Assembly: GCA_947565475.1 (NCBI GenBank)
Contig: CANOGI010000044.1
Coordinates: 1 to 11,771, forward strand
Reading direction: 5' to 3'
Length of the DNA: 11,771 nucleotides
DNA from: an uncultured Eubacteriaceae bacterium
GTDB lineage: Bacteria > Bacillota > Clostridia > Lachnospirales > CAG-274
The notes beneath the pieces were generated by a model. It saw only the letters and a program-made list of their open reading frames with translations. It searched no databases and was not told the DNA's origin. Made by a program: the position numbers and the translations under genes. The first letter of the stretch is position 1; each line of letters begins with the position of its first letter. This document shows, piece by piece, positions 1-5,712 of the stretch.

Positions 1-610
1 GCCCCAATTTAGTAGACATACTCCCGTCGTTCATAACCCCATTTTTAGATAAATGCCTGTCCTCACAGAAAGTAACCACGGGAACATCGAGCATTTTTGA
101 GTAAAGACAAATATTTCTCATAAGTTCAGCGTCTAAAATAGAGTATGAACCATCAGAAAGTCCGACAGCCCCCGCCTTAACCATCTCACCTATCTCGGCA
201 ACCTCTTCTCCCTCGCATCCCTTTGTCATACTGGCGTAAGGAAAAATATTAACTTCCGCTTGTTCTATAGTTTTCTTATAGACATACTCAACAACTGTTT
301 TGTTGTCAACGACAGGCTGTGAGTTAGGCGAGGATATAATTGACGTAAACCCGCCCGATGTAGCGCTTTTAGAAATAGTGATAATATTATTTTTGTTTTC
401 ATATCCTGACTCACATATTTTACTGTACATATCAATACAGCCAGGCATAACAAGAGAACCTTCGGCGTCGATAATCTCGGCGTCCTCAACATCAATAATC
501 GGCGCTATATCAAAAATAATCCCATCTTCTATGTATATATCAAATTTCTCAGAAACATTAAAATTCTCGGAAACAATATTGGCGTTTTTTATCAATATTT
601 TTTTGTTCAT
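1..610 (-). CDS. pyrC: Dihydroorotase homologue, catalytic residues lost (partial, C-terminus off the left edge)
   Basis: Only the first 203 residues are in the window; the frame is open to the edge. The fold is that of type I dihydroorotase, which makes dihydroorotate in pyrimidine synthesis: an N-terminal beta segment, VMPGCIDM (55-61), GGFTS (86-90), SSPNS (93-97), PYAS (124-127) and FCED (181-184). In active enzymes the segment after PGxxD reads HxHLREPG; here it is YSKICESG (62-69). Both metal-binding His are therefore Tyr and Lys, and the substrate-binding Arg is Cys. The Asp ligand in FTDDG aligns to G154 (LSDGS), and the His of AHCED aligns to F181. All four visible metal ligands are gone, though the substrate Asn of PNT is kept (N96). 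ATG overlaps the stop of the upstream ATCase gene (ATGA), so translation is probably coupled. Family assignment is firm. Loss of activity is inferred. Inactive DHOases that scaffold ATCase are known in Pseudomonas (PyrC'). Confidence 0.85.
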   Translation of the reverse strand, partial: MNKKILIKNANIVSENFNVSEKFDIYIEDGIIFDIAPIIDVEDAEIIDAEGSLVMPGCIDMYSKICESGYENKNNIITISKSATSGGFTSIISSPNSQPVVDNKTVVEYVYKKTIEQAEVNIFPYASMTKGCEGEEVAEIGEMVKAGAVGLSDGSYSILDAELMRNICLYSKMLDVPVVTFCEDRHLSKNGVMNDGSMSTKLG

Positions 611-1536
611 AAAACAGCACCCGCCTTATTCGATAAAATATAAAGAAGCGCCATTCTCACGGCAACGCCGTTTGTAATTTGATCATCAAGCAGACATCTT
701 TTGTCGTCCACAAGCTGAGATGAAATCTCAATCCCCCTGTTTACAGGTCCGGGATGCATAACAATGACGTCTTCTTTAGCGTTTTGCAAAGAGTACTCGT
801 CTATTTTGAAAAAACTCTGATATTCGTCAAGAGAAATAAATCGGCTTTGAGAAGACTTAGAGGTATCAAGACGCATAGTCATAACAACGTCCGCTTCTTT
901 AACAGCTTCTTTTATATCATAGTGCACTTTAACGCCAAGCCCCTCTATTCCTGATGGAATCATCGTCGGAGGCCCCGCTACACAAACCTCCGCCCCAAGT
1001 TTAAGGAGCCCCCATATATTGCTCCTCGTAACCCTGCTGTGAGCGACATCACCTATAATAGCGACCTTCAGCCCCTTAAAGCTTCCCTTTTGTTTTTTTA
1101 TCGTCATAAGGTCTAAAAGTGATTGACTCGGGTCTTCGTTAATCCCGTCACCGGCGTTTATAACCGACGCGTGGACATTTTCAGCGAGGAATTTAGCGCT
1201 TCCCGACATAGGGTGACGGCATATAATAAAGTCGCCGCCCATTTGCTCAATAGTTTTTCCCATATCATTAATAGTCTCATATTGGTCTGTAACTTTAGAA
1301 ACTGTTATATCAACAATATTAGCGCTTAAATACTGAGCCGCCAATTCATAGGACAGCTTAGCCCTTACACTTTTCTCATAAAATAAAATAATAACAGATT
1401 TCCCCTGTAAATAAGGAGCCTTTTTGTTTTTTTGATTAAGAATATATTTCATTGTTTCCGCTGTTTCCAAAATATACAAAATTTCGTCCGCGTTTAAATC
1501 AAAAAGACTTATAAAATCTTTTCTTGAATAAGCCAT
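607..1536 (-). CDS. pyrB: Aspartate transcarbamylase homologue with degenerate carbamoyl-phosphate site
   Basis: 309 residues, normal ATCase length. ATCase condenses carbamoyl phosphate with aspartate in pyrimidine synthesis. Matching features: the N-terminal domain (1-140), VINAGDG (125-131), SLLDLMTI (139-146), IIGDVAHSR (160-168), GAEVCVAGPP (181-190), R222, and the ATCase-type HPGPVNRG (261-268). The carbamoyl-phosphate residues are altered. The FxEPSTRTR signature is FYEKSVRAK (52-60), so both Thr are lost while Ser56 and Arg58 stay. The 80s-loop KGE is QYE (85-87), losing the lysine contributed by the neighbouring subunit. NQHPTQ is NEDPSQ (133-138), replacing the catalytic His by D135. 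R107, H108 and R168 are kept. An in-frame TTG lies at 1554, but the ATG at 1536 has GGTGA just upstream and is preferred. It starts 29 bp after the RluD-like gene and overlaps the DHOase homologue by 4 bp. It is probably a pseudoenzyme; a changed substrate is the alternative. Confidence 0.88.
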   Translation of the reverse strand: MAYSRKDFISLFDLNADEILYILETAETMKYILNQKNKKAPYLQGKSVIILFYEKSVRAKLSYELAAQYLSANIVDITVSKVTDQYETINDMGKTIEQMGGDFIICRHPMSGSAKFLAENVHASVINAGDGINEDPSQSLLDLMTIKKQKGSFKGLKVAIIGDVAHSRVTRSNIWGLLKLGAEVCVAGPPTMIPSGIEGLGVKVHYDIKEAVKEADVVMTMRLDTSKSSQSRFISLDEYQSFFKIDEYSLQNAKEDVIVMHPGPVNRGIEISSQLVDDKRCLLDDQITNGVAVRMALLYILSNKAGAVL

Positions 1537-1540
1537 AAAA

Positions 1541-1545
1541 TCACC
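1541..1545 (-). promoter_or_regulatory. Ribosome binding site choosing the ATCase-homologue ATG
   Basis: GGTGA sits 4 bases before the ATG at 1536. The upstream in-frame TTG at 1554 has no purine-rich site before it, so the shorter 309-residue protein is the better call. Confidence 0.6.
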
Positions 1546-1565
1546 AACTTCCAAATTTCGTGGTA

Positions 1566-2477
1566 TTACCGCAATTTCTCAATAAGTTCTGAAAAATACT
1601 TCGGTAAAGGACTCTCAAACTCCATATACTTTTTAGACGATGGGTGAATAAATCCAAGTACCCTTGCGTGAAGAGCCTGCCCCTGCAAATTAAATGTCTG
1701 CTTTTTGGGGCCGTATACTAAATCACCTAAAAGCGGGTGTCCTATATATGCCATATGAACTCTTATTTGATGAGTCCTTCCCGTTTCAAGTTTAAGTTCA
1801 ATAAAATTAAACTTTCCCATTCTTTTCAAAACCTTATAATGAGTAACGGCTCTTTTTGAGTTTTTGTCCGTAACCGCCATTTTTTTTCTATCCGCCGGAT
1901 TTCTTCCGATAGGTTTATCGACAACGCCGCAATCCTCTTTAAAATTATTATACACAATAGCGTTGTATACTCTTGTCATGGAATGATTAGAAAGCTGTAA
2001 AGCGAGAGAATTATGAGCGTTATCCGTTTTCGCGATAACCAAAACTCCCGACGTGTCTCTGTCTATCCTATGAACAATTCCTGGGCGCAGTTTTCCATTA
2101 ATTCCAGAGAGACTTTTTCCACAATGAAATAACAACGCGTTTACTAACGTGTCGTTATAATGACCCGCCGCCGGATGAACCACCATATTTTGTGGTTTAT
2201 TAACGACAATAATCTCACTGTCCTCATAAATAATATCTAAAGGTATATCGTAAGGAAGTATATCCATTTCCAGGGGGTCTGGTATATTGACGTCAATAAT
2301 GTCTTTTTCTCTAAGCCTGTAGTTTTTGTTTACAGCTTTTCCGTTTACAAGTATATCCCCCTCTGAAATAAGACCCTGAAGTCTGTTTCTTGAAATATCG
2401 TAAAGCTCTTCTTTGAGAAAAACATCAAGTCTTAATTCCTTATCTTCTTTTTCGGCGGTAAATGTAAAATACTCCAT
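1566..2477 (-). CDS. rluD: RluD-like 23S rRNA pseudouridine synthase (RluA family)
   Basis: 303 residues, usual for the family. These enzymes isomerise specific uridines of rRNA to pseudouridine in the cytoplasm. An S4 RNA-binding domain covers about residues 15-62 (RLDVFL, SRNRLQGLI, GDILVNGK). The catalytic domain follows: IIVVNKPQNMVVHP (89-102), then the signature HRIDRDTSG (136-144) with catalytic Asp139, TRVYNAIV, and the C-terminal ETGRTHQIRVHM. The ATG is preceded by GAGG about 9 bases upstream. It is the first gene of a minus-strand run with the ATCase and DHOase homologues. In Bacillus the orthologue ylyB likewise lies next to the pyr genes, but there pyrR follows it; no pyrR is seen here. 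The exact target uridine cannot be told from sequence. Confidence 0.93.
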   Translation of the reverse strand: MEYFTFTAEKEDKELRLDVFLKEELYDISRNRLQGLISEGDILVNGKAVNKNYRLREKDIIDVNIPDPLEMDILPYDIPLDIIYEDSEIIVVNKPQNMVVHPAAGHYNDTLVNALLFHCGKSLSGINGKLRPGIVHRIDRDTSGVLVIAKTDNAHNSLALQLSNHSMTRVYNAIVYNNFKEDCGVVDKPIGRNPADRKKMAVTDKNSKRAVTHYKVLKRMGKFNFIELKLETGRTHQIRVHMAYIGHPLLGDLVYGPKKQTFNLQGQALHARVLGFIHPSSKKYMEFESPLPKYFSELIEKLR

Positions 2478-2591
2478 AAATAAAACCTCATAAAATTAAT
2501 AGTAAGAAACTATCTAAAAACTATTAAAATATCCAAAAAAGCTTAAATACTATTATTAAACTCTAAAATAACGTGAGCAAAAAACTTTCGC

Positions 2592-2608
2592 GAAAAACTT
2601 CGTTTTTC
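2592..2608. repeat. Perfect 7-bp palindrome, 3-nt loop
   Basis: GAAAAAC, loop TTC, GTTTTTC. It directly follows the 10-bp palindrome TTTCGCGAAA and belongs to the cluster of short hairpins in this intergenic stretch. Confidence 0.75.
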
Positions 2609-2616
2609 AAGATTCG

Positions 2617-2634
2617 GCAAAGCGAAAGCTTTGC
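2617..2634. repeat. Perfect 7-bp hairpin with GAAA tetraloop
   Basis: GCAAAGC, GAAA, GCTTTGC. Read on the plus strand the loop is a stable GNRA tetraloop. No T-run follows, so it is not an intrinsic terminator. Confidence 0.75.
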
Positions 2635-2675
2635 GTTATAAAGTTTAGGTCAATCCTTTTCAAAGGCCCTCCGGG

Positions 2676-2722
2676 TGTGGGACAGCGTCCCACGGTTTTA
2701 ATCTTTTAAGTTGGCGCGAATG
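2676..2722 (+). repeat. 47-bp dispersed repeat, copy 1
   Basis: Begins TGTGGGACAGCGTCCCACGG and ends TTGGCGCGAATG. The reverse complement recurs at 3589-3635 with 45 of 47 bases identical. It contains the perfect palindrome GTGGGAC-AGC-GTCCCAC (2677-2693). Weaker similarity extends past both ends, for example a GAAAAAGGTTC segment and a TCAAAGGC/AAAAAGGC segment beside GTGTGGG, so the whole element is probably longer and diverged. Confidence 0.85.
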
Positions 2723-2734
2723 AGGCAGAGCCTC
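2722..2734. repeat. Perfect 5-bp palindrome, 3-nt loop
   Basis: GAGGC-AGA-GCCTC, directly after repeat copy 1. The following bases (AAGGTTTTTATTCTT) resemble those following GTCCCAC in the repeat core (GGTTTTAATCTTTT), as if the hairpin-plus-tail unit had been duplicated and diverged. Confidence 0.65.
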
Positions 2735-2770
2735 AAGGTTTTTATTCTTAAAGAGCATTTTGGGAGGTTT

Positions 2771-2799
2771 GGAACCTTTTTTCGATAGAAAAAGGTTCC
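2771..2799. repeat. 11-bp perfect hairpin
   Basis: GGAACCTTTTT, 7-nt loop, AAAAAGGTTCC. It has no T-run outside the stem on either strand. A related segment (AAAAAGGTTCTG, minus strand near 3464-3475) lies at a similar distance from repeat copy 2. Confidence 0.75.
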
Positions 2800-3159
2800 A
2801 TTTACTATAAATTTCTGTTGAGCCCACGTTAAAATAATATTATAGTCAAATAACTTAAAAACCAAACAAGTTCGGCGGCTAAAAATCACTTTTGCTGTGT
2901 TATTGTCAGTCGGCATAGGCTTCGGCTATGCTCTCCTTCCAATGCCTTGCAAAAATAATTTTTATCTCACCTCCTTTTGCTCTTTTTCAAGTAATTTGAC
3001 TATACATCTTGCCCTTAGACCAATTTTTTAAAGATTTTAAATATTATTAGGCGACAAAACAAAAGCTATAAGTAAATCAGAAAAACCAACTCACATAATA
3101 ACTTTTAAAAATAACACCTGTTGTTTCACCGCCAAGACTTTGCGTATTGTTATAGCGAA

Positions 3160-3232
3160 TGTATCATACGGGAATTGAACCCGTGGCCTCTCGGTTCGGA
3201 GCCGAACGCTCTATCCACTGAGCTAATGATAC
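3160..3232 (-). tRNA. tRNA-Arg (anticodon CCG)
   Basis: 73-nt cloverleaf on the minus strand. The acceptor arm GTATCAT pairs perfectly with ATGATAC, with discriminator A at 3160. The D arm is GCTC/GAGC and the anticodon arm TTCGG/CCGAG with loop CTCCGAA, giving anticodon CCG, which reads the arginine codon CGG. The T arm is ACGGG/CCCGT with loop TTCAATT. CCA is not encoded. A near-consensus promoter lies just upstream. No clear terminator is seen below 3160. It stands alone between inverted copies of a dispersed repeat. Confidence 0.96.
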
Positions 3233-3265
3233 ATAATAAACAGCGAAAAACTAACAGCCCTTATT

Positions 3266-3294
3266 ATTTTACAATTAAAACTAAAATCTGTCAA
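3266..3294 (-). promoter_or_regulatory. Sigma-A promoter of tRNA-Arg
   Basis: On the minus strand TTGACA (3294-3289), a 17-base spacer, then TAAAAT (3271-3266). The -35 is perfect consensus and the spacing optimal. The -10 lies about 34 bases before the mature tRNA, which fits a short 5' leader. Confidence 0.85.
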
Positions 3295-3588
3295 CAAGTT
3301 TATTATATAATTTAACAAAAAAAAGGCTCTCTCTCATATAAATTTTATACCATTAACACAAAAAAATAAACAAAAATTTTAAAATCATCATAAATTTAAT
3401 AATTTTTCAATAGATTTTTATAACTATAAGGTATTTTAAATTCAGTTCGACGAAAATTTATGATTAACAGAACCTTTTTCTGTCGTAAAGACTGGCTGAG
3501 AAGCCCCGCTTTGTCTCTCGCCTATAAGTCCCTGAAATTATAACTCTCAAAATCGCTTTTAAAATATTAAAAACTTTGGGCTTCGCAC

Positions 3589-3635
3589 CATTCGCGCCAA
3601 CTTAAAAGATTAAAACCATAGGACGCTGTCCCACA
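3589..3635 (-). repeat. 47-bp dispersed repeat, copy 2 (inverted)
   Basis: Reverse complement of 2676-2722 with two C-to-T differences (CCCACGG against CCTATGG in the copy 1 orientation), which break the outer palindrome but leave GGAC-AGC-GTCC. The copies face each other across about 870 bp containing the tRNA-Arg gene. Confidence 0.85.
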
Positions 3636-3744
3636 TCCCACAAGCCTTTTTTTAATGTTCAGCACTTTGGACAGAGCCAAAAACCTCCTGCGTCGGGCAA
3701 ATTTTTCTTTCCGCCGCACTCTTGACCCAAAAATTTTAAAACTC

Positions 3745-3757
3745 GAAACTACGTTTC
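3745..3757. repeat. Perfect 5-bp palindrome, 3-nt loop
   Basis: GAAAC-TAC-GTTTC, of the same design (short perfect arms, 3-nt loop) as the palindromes at 2592, 2677 and 8928. Confidence 0.55.
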
Positions 3758-3862
3758 ACTATTATTCTCATCGACCTCACATTATTTTAAAATTAAAACT
3801 CTATTACATTTTTATCAAAATTAAGAATAAAAACCTCACAAGAAAAAAATAATAAAATAAAC

Positions 3863-3868
3863 AGGAGG
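3863..3868 (+). promoter_or_regulatory. Ribosome binding site choosing the antiporter ATG
   Basis: AGGAGG, 8 bases before the ATG at 3877. It favours this ATG over the in-frame TTG at 3871, which would be only 2 bases from the site. Confidence 0.85.
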
Positions 3869-3876
3869 ATTTGACT

Positions 3877-4917
3877 ATGAATTTTAATTTCTTTTCAAAT
3901 ATTGATAATTTGCCGCTTTTACTCACGCTTTACATAAGCTTGGCGGCAATAGTCGTAATAGCTTCAATTTACCTTTCAAAATACGTTGACGCCCTCGATA
4001 AGAAAACGAATCTCTCAGGAGCTTTTATAGGCGGGGTGATACTCGCCGCCGTAACCTCCCTGCCCGAGCTTTTCACAAGCGTTACGGCCGTAGTTATACT
4101 CTCTCAGGCGGAACTTGTGCAGGGAAACGTATACGGAAGCAATATATTTAATTTCACAATAATAGGGATTTGCGTGTTAATCTCCCTAAAAAACTTTAGA
4201 GATGCTAAAATCTCAGAAGCCCATAACAAGACACTAATATTTACAATAATAATGTTTATACTATCCCTAATCGGAATATATATTCCACAAAATTACGCGA
4301 TTCCAATTATAATAACAAAAGTAAATATCATATCAATACTCTTAATAACTCTCTATATTATAAATATTAAAACAGTAAAAAATGACGACATCTCCTCAAA
4401 CGATAAAAAAGACACCGTCAATTTGACAATAAAAGAAATTGTCACACGCTTTATACTGTTCTCCGTTATTCTTATAATAATAAGTATATTGTTGACACAA
4501 GCGACAGATTCTTTATCTGAAAAACTCTCTTTAGGTAAAACAGTCGCCGGAGCGGTATTTTTAGGAATAGCCACATCTTTACCAGAACTTACCTCGTCAA
4601 TAAACCTTGTTCGGCTTAAAAATTTCAACGCTTCCATAGGAAATATAACAGGCAGCAACCTTTTCAATTTCACGGTGCTTTGTTTAGGAGACCTTCTTTA
4701 TAGAAACGGCAGTATATATAACGTTTATGAAAGTGAGACCGGTTTTACAGAAATCACGAAAGCGAACACAGGCTCAATCATGTTAATAATATTCGCGATA
4801 GTGTCGTCAATTTTATCTCTTATGATACTTAAATTCAGAAAAAACACGCCAGTATCAATAATATTAGCTTTTGCTATAATAGCCTCTTATATTTTTGGTA
4901 TAGCACTCTCAATGTAA
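3877..4917 (+). CDS. Calcium/sodium:cation antiporter, CaCA family (YrbG-like)
   Basis: 346 residues, an integral membrane protein with about ten hydrophobic segments and an inverted repeat of two halves, as in the Ca2+:cation antiporters. Alpha-1 covers about residues 50-93 (TSLPELFTSVTAV, then GNVYGSNIFNF); alpha-2 covers about 225-265 (ATSLPELTSSINL, then GNITGSNLFNF). The ion-coordinating glutamates are present in both (E64 and E237). In alpha-1 the usual Gly before TSLPE is Val (AAVTSLPE) and in alpha-2 it is Ala. A charged cytoplasmic loop (about 165-185, DDISSNDKKD) separates the halves. The role is probably cation export driven by Na+ or H+; the exact ions cannot be read from sequence. 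It is a single-gene unit, convergent with the RpiB-like gene. Confidence 0.92.
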   Translation: MNFNFFSNIDNLPLLLTLYISLAAIVVIASIYLSKYVDALDKKTNLSGAFIGGVILAAVTSLPELFTSVTAVVILSQAELVQGNVYGSNIFNFTIIGICVLISLKNFRDAKISEAHNKTLIFTIIMFILSLIGIYIPQNYAIPIIITKVNIISILLITLYIINIKTVKNDDISSNDKKDTVNLTIKEIVTRFILFSVILIIISILLTQATDSLSEKLSLGKTVAGAVFLGIATSLPELTSSINLVRLKNFNASIGNITGSNLFNFTVLCLGDLLYRNGSIYNVYESETGFTEITKANTGSIMLIIFAIVSSILSLMILKFRKNTPVSIILAFAIIASYIFGIALSM

Positions 4918-4920
4918 AAC

Positions 4921-4956
4921 AAATGACAGAGATTTAATAAACTCTGTCATTTATTT
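4921..4956. terminator. Bidirectional intrinsic terminator between convergent genes
   Basis: Perfect 11-bp stem AAATGACAGAG / CTCTGTCATTT with a 10-nt loop. It begins 3 bp after the antiporter stop and is followed by TTATTTC on the plus strand and by GTTTTA on the minus strand. It lies about 50 bp beyond the end of the minus-strand RpiB-like gene, so it can serve both. Confidence 0.8.
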
Positions 4957-5000
4957 CACGCTTTAAATATTAAACTTTTAATAATTTCCCCAAGTTATTC

Positions 5001-5639
5001 TTACTTTAAAACTTCCTTAATGTATCCTGCAATTTCATCATTTTCGCAATTATCAAAGAAATACTCTGAAAATTTAGCTCCGCTTATGGTTTCTTTAAGG
5101 AACTTCTGGTCAATATTTTTAAGAATAGTCATAATATCCGTATAGGTAATTTCTTTAATCTCATCAAGAATTTTTTTATTTGCCTGTTCAGGAACAGCTC
5201 TTTCTCTCGGATATCCAAGCCCTCTTTCTCCCTCGAAAAGATTTTTAAAAATATACTGAAGATTAAGCTCTGCTCCCCAGCCAAAACCTTTGGCGAAAGG
5301 CATAGCTATAGCGTTTCCATTGTTAATCTGCCCAAACATATAAGCGTCTGACGGATCGATAATAAGCCCGCATAACACTTTAGGGAAAGAGTTGCAGGCA
5401 AGCATAGCGCCCTCTCCGGTACCGCAGCCTGTAACAACAAAATCAGCGGCTCCCGAGTTTATCAAAATAGCGGTAAGAAGCCCCGCTTTAACATAAGTAA
5501 GCTGAACTTCGTCATCTGCTGAGTACATTCCATAATTATAAACCTTATGACCCATAGGCTCCACAACATCTTTTAAAGTGTTATAAACAAGCTCGTTTTT
5601 CCCCGCCTGACTGTTTTCATTAATTAAAGCTATTTTCAT
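5001..5639 (-). CDS. rpiB: RpiB/LacA/LacB-family sugar-phosphate isomerase with C-terminal extension
   Basis: 212 residues. RpiB interconverts ribose 5-phosphate and ribulose 5-phosphate in the pentose phosphate pathway; LacAB act on galactose 6-phosphate. Family signs: N-terminal MKIALINENSQAGKN, the active-site loop TGCGTGEGAMLACNS (70-84) with the likely catalytic Cys72, and GLIIDPSDAYMFGQINNGNAIAMP. Classical RpiB is about 150 residues; residues after about 145 form an extra, mostly helical, acidic and lysine-rich tail. GGAGG lies 7 bases before the ATG. The gene starts 73 bp after the glyS stop on the same strand with no obvious minus-strand terminator between, so co-transcription is likely. 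Substrate is not resolved between ribose 5-phosphate and other sugar phosphates. Confidence 0.85.
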   Translation of the reverse strand: MKIALINENSQAGKNELVYNTLKDVVEPMGHKVYNYGMYSADDEVQLTYVKAGLLTAILINSGAADFVVTGCGTGEGAMLACNSFPKVLCGLIIDPSDAYMFGQINNGNAIAMPFAKGFGWGAELNLQYIFKNLFEGERGLGYPRERAVPEQANKKILDEIKEITYTDIMTILKNIDQKFLKETISGAKFSEYFFDNCENDEIAGYIKEVLK

Positions 5640-5712
5640 TTTTTTACCTCCATTTATTTATAAATATATTTTTTCGGCGTTTCGGCCTAAACCCTCCGCC
5701 GCGATACTTTTT

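Larger units (their letters stand above)
2478..3159. other. Gene-poor region rich in short perfect palindromes
   Basis: No convincing gene. A minus-strand reading of about 70 codons near 2700-2916 crosses the repeats and has no plausible product. The stretch holds one copy of the 47-bp inverted repeat and six perfect hairpins (2592-2608, 2617-2634, 2677-2693, 2722-2734, 2771-2799, 2913-2931). A strong Shine-Dalgarno-like AGGAGGTGA lies on the minus strand near 2969-2977, but no start codon follows with more than a few codons. This may be the remains of a lost gene or of a dispersed intergenic element. No convincing promoter for the RluD-like gene was found. Confidence 0.6.
3295..3876. other. 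AT-rich intergenic region before the antiporter
   Basis: No convincing gene. It contains repeat copy 2 (3589-3635), a small hairpin ACAGAA/TTCTGT (about 3459-3483), and the palindrome GAAAC-TAC-GTTTC (3745-3757). A plus-strand reading from about 3655 is lysine-rich with no recognisable product. No good -35/-10 pair was found for the antiporter gene. Confidence 0.55.

Noticed and set aside
2698..2916. 72-codon minus-strand reading frame between the RluD-like gene and tRNA-Arg
   Set aside because: It runs across the palindromes and the end of a dispersed repeat, has no ribosome binding site at its ATG, and shows no recognisable domain.
2940..2980. Strong AGGAGGTGA on the minus strand as start of a small gene
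   Set aside because: No ATG or GTG follows at proper spacing; TTG gives only 8 codons. An ATT start would give about 16 codons, which is not supportable.
3655..3852. 65-codon plus-strand frame before the antiporter
   Set aside because: Lysine/isoleucine-rich tail from AT-rich sequence, no ribosome binding site, no family resemblance.
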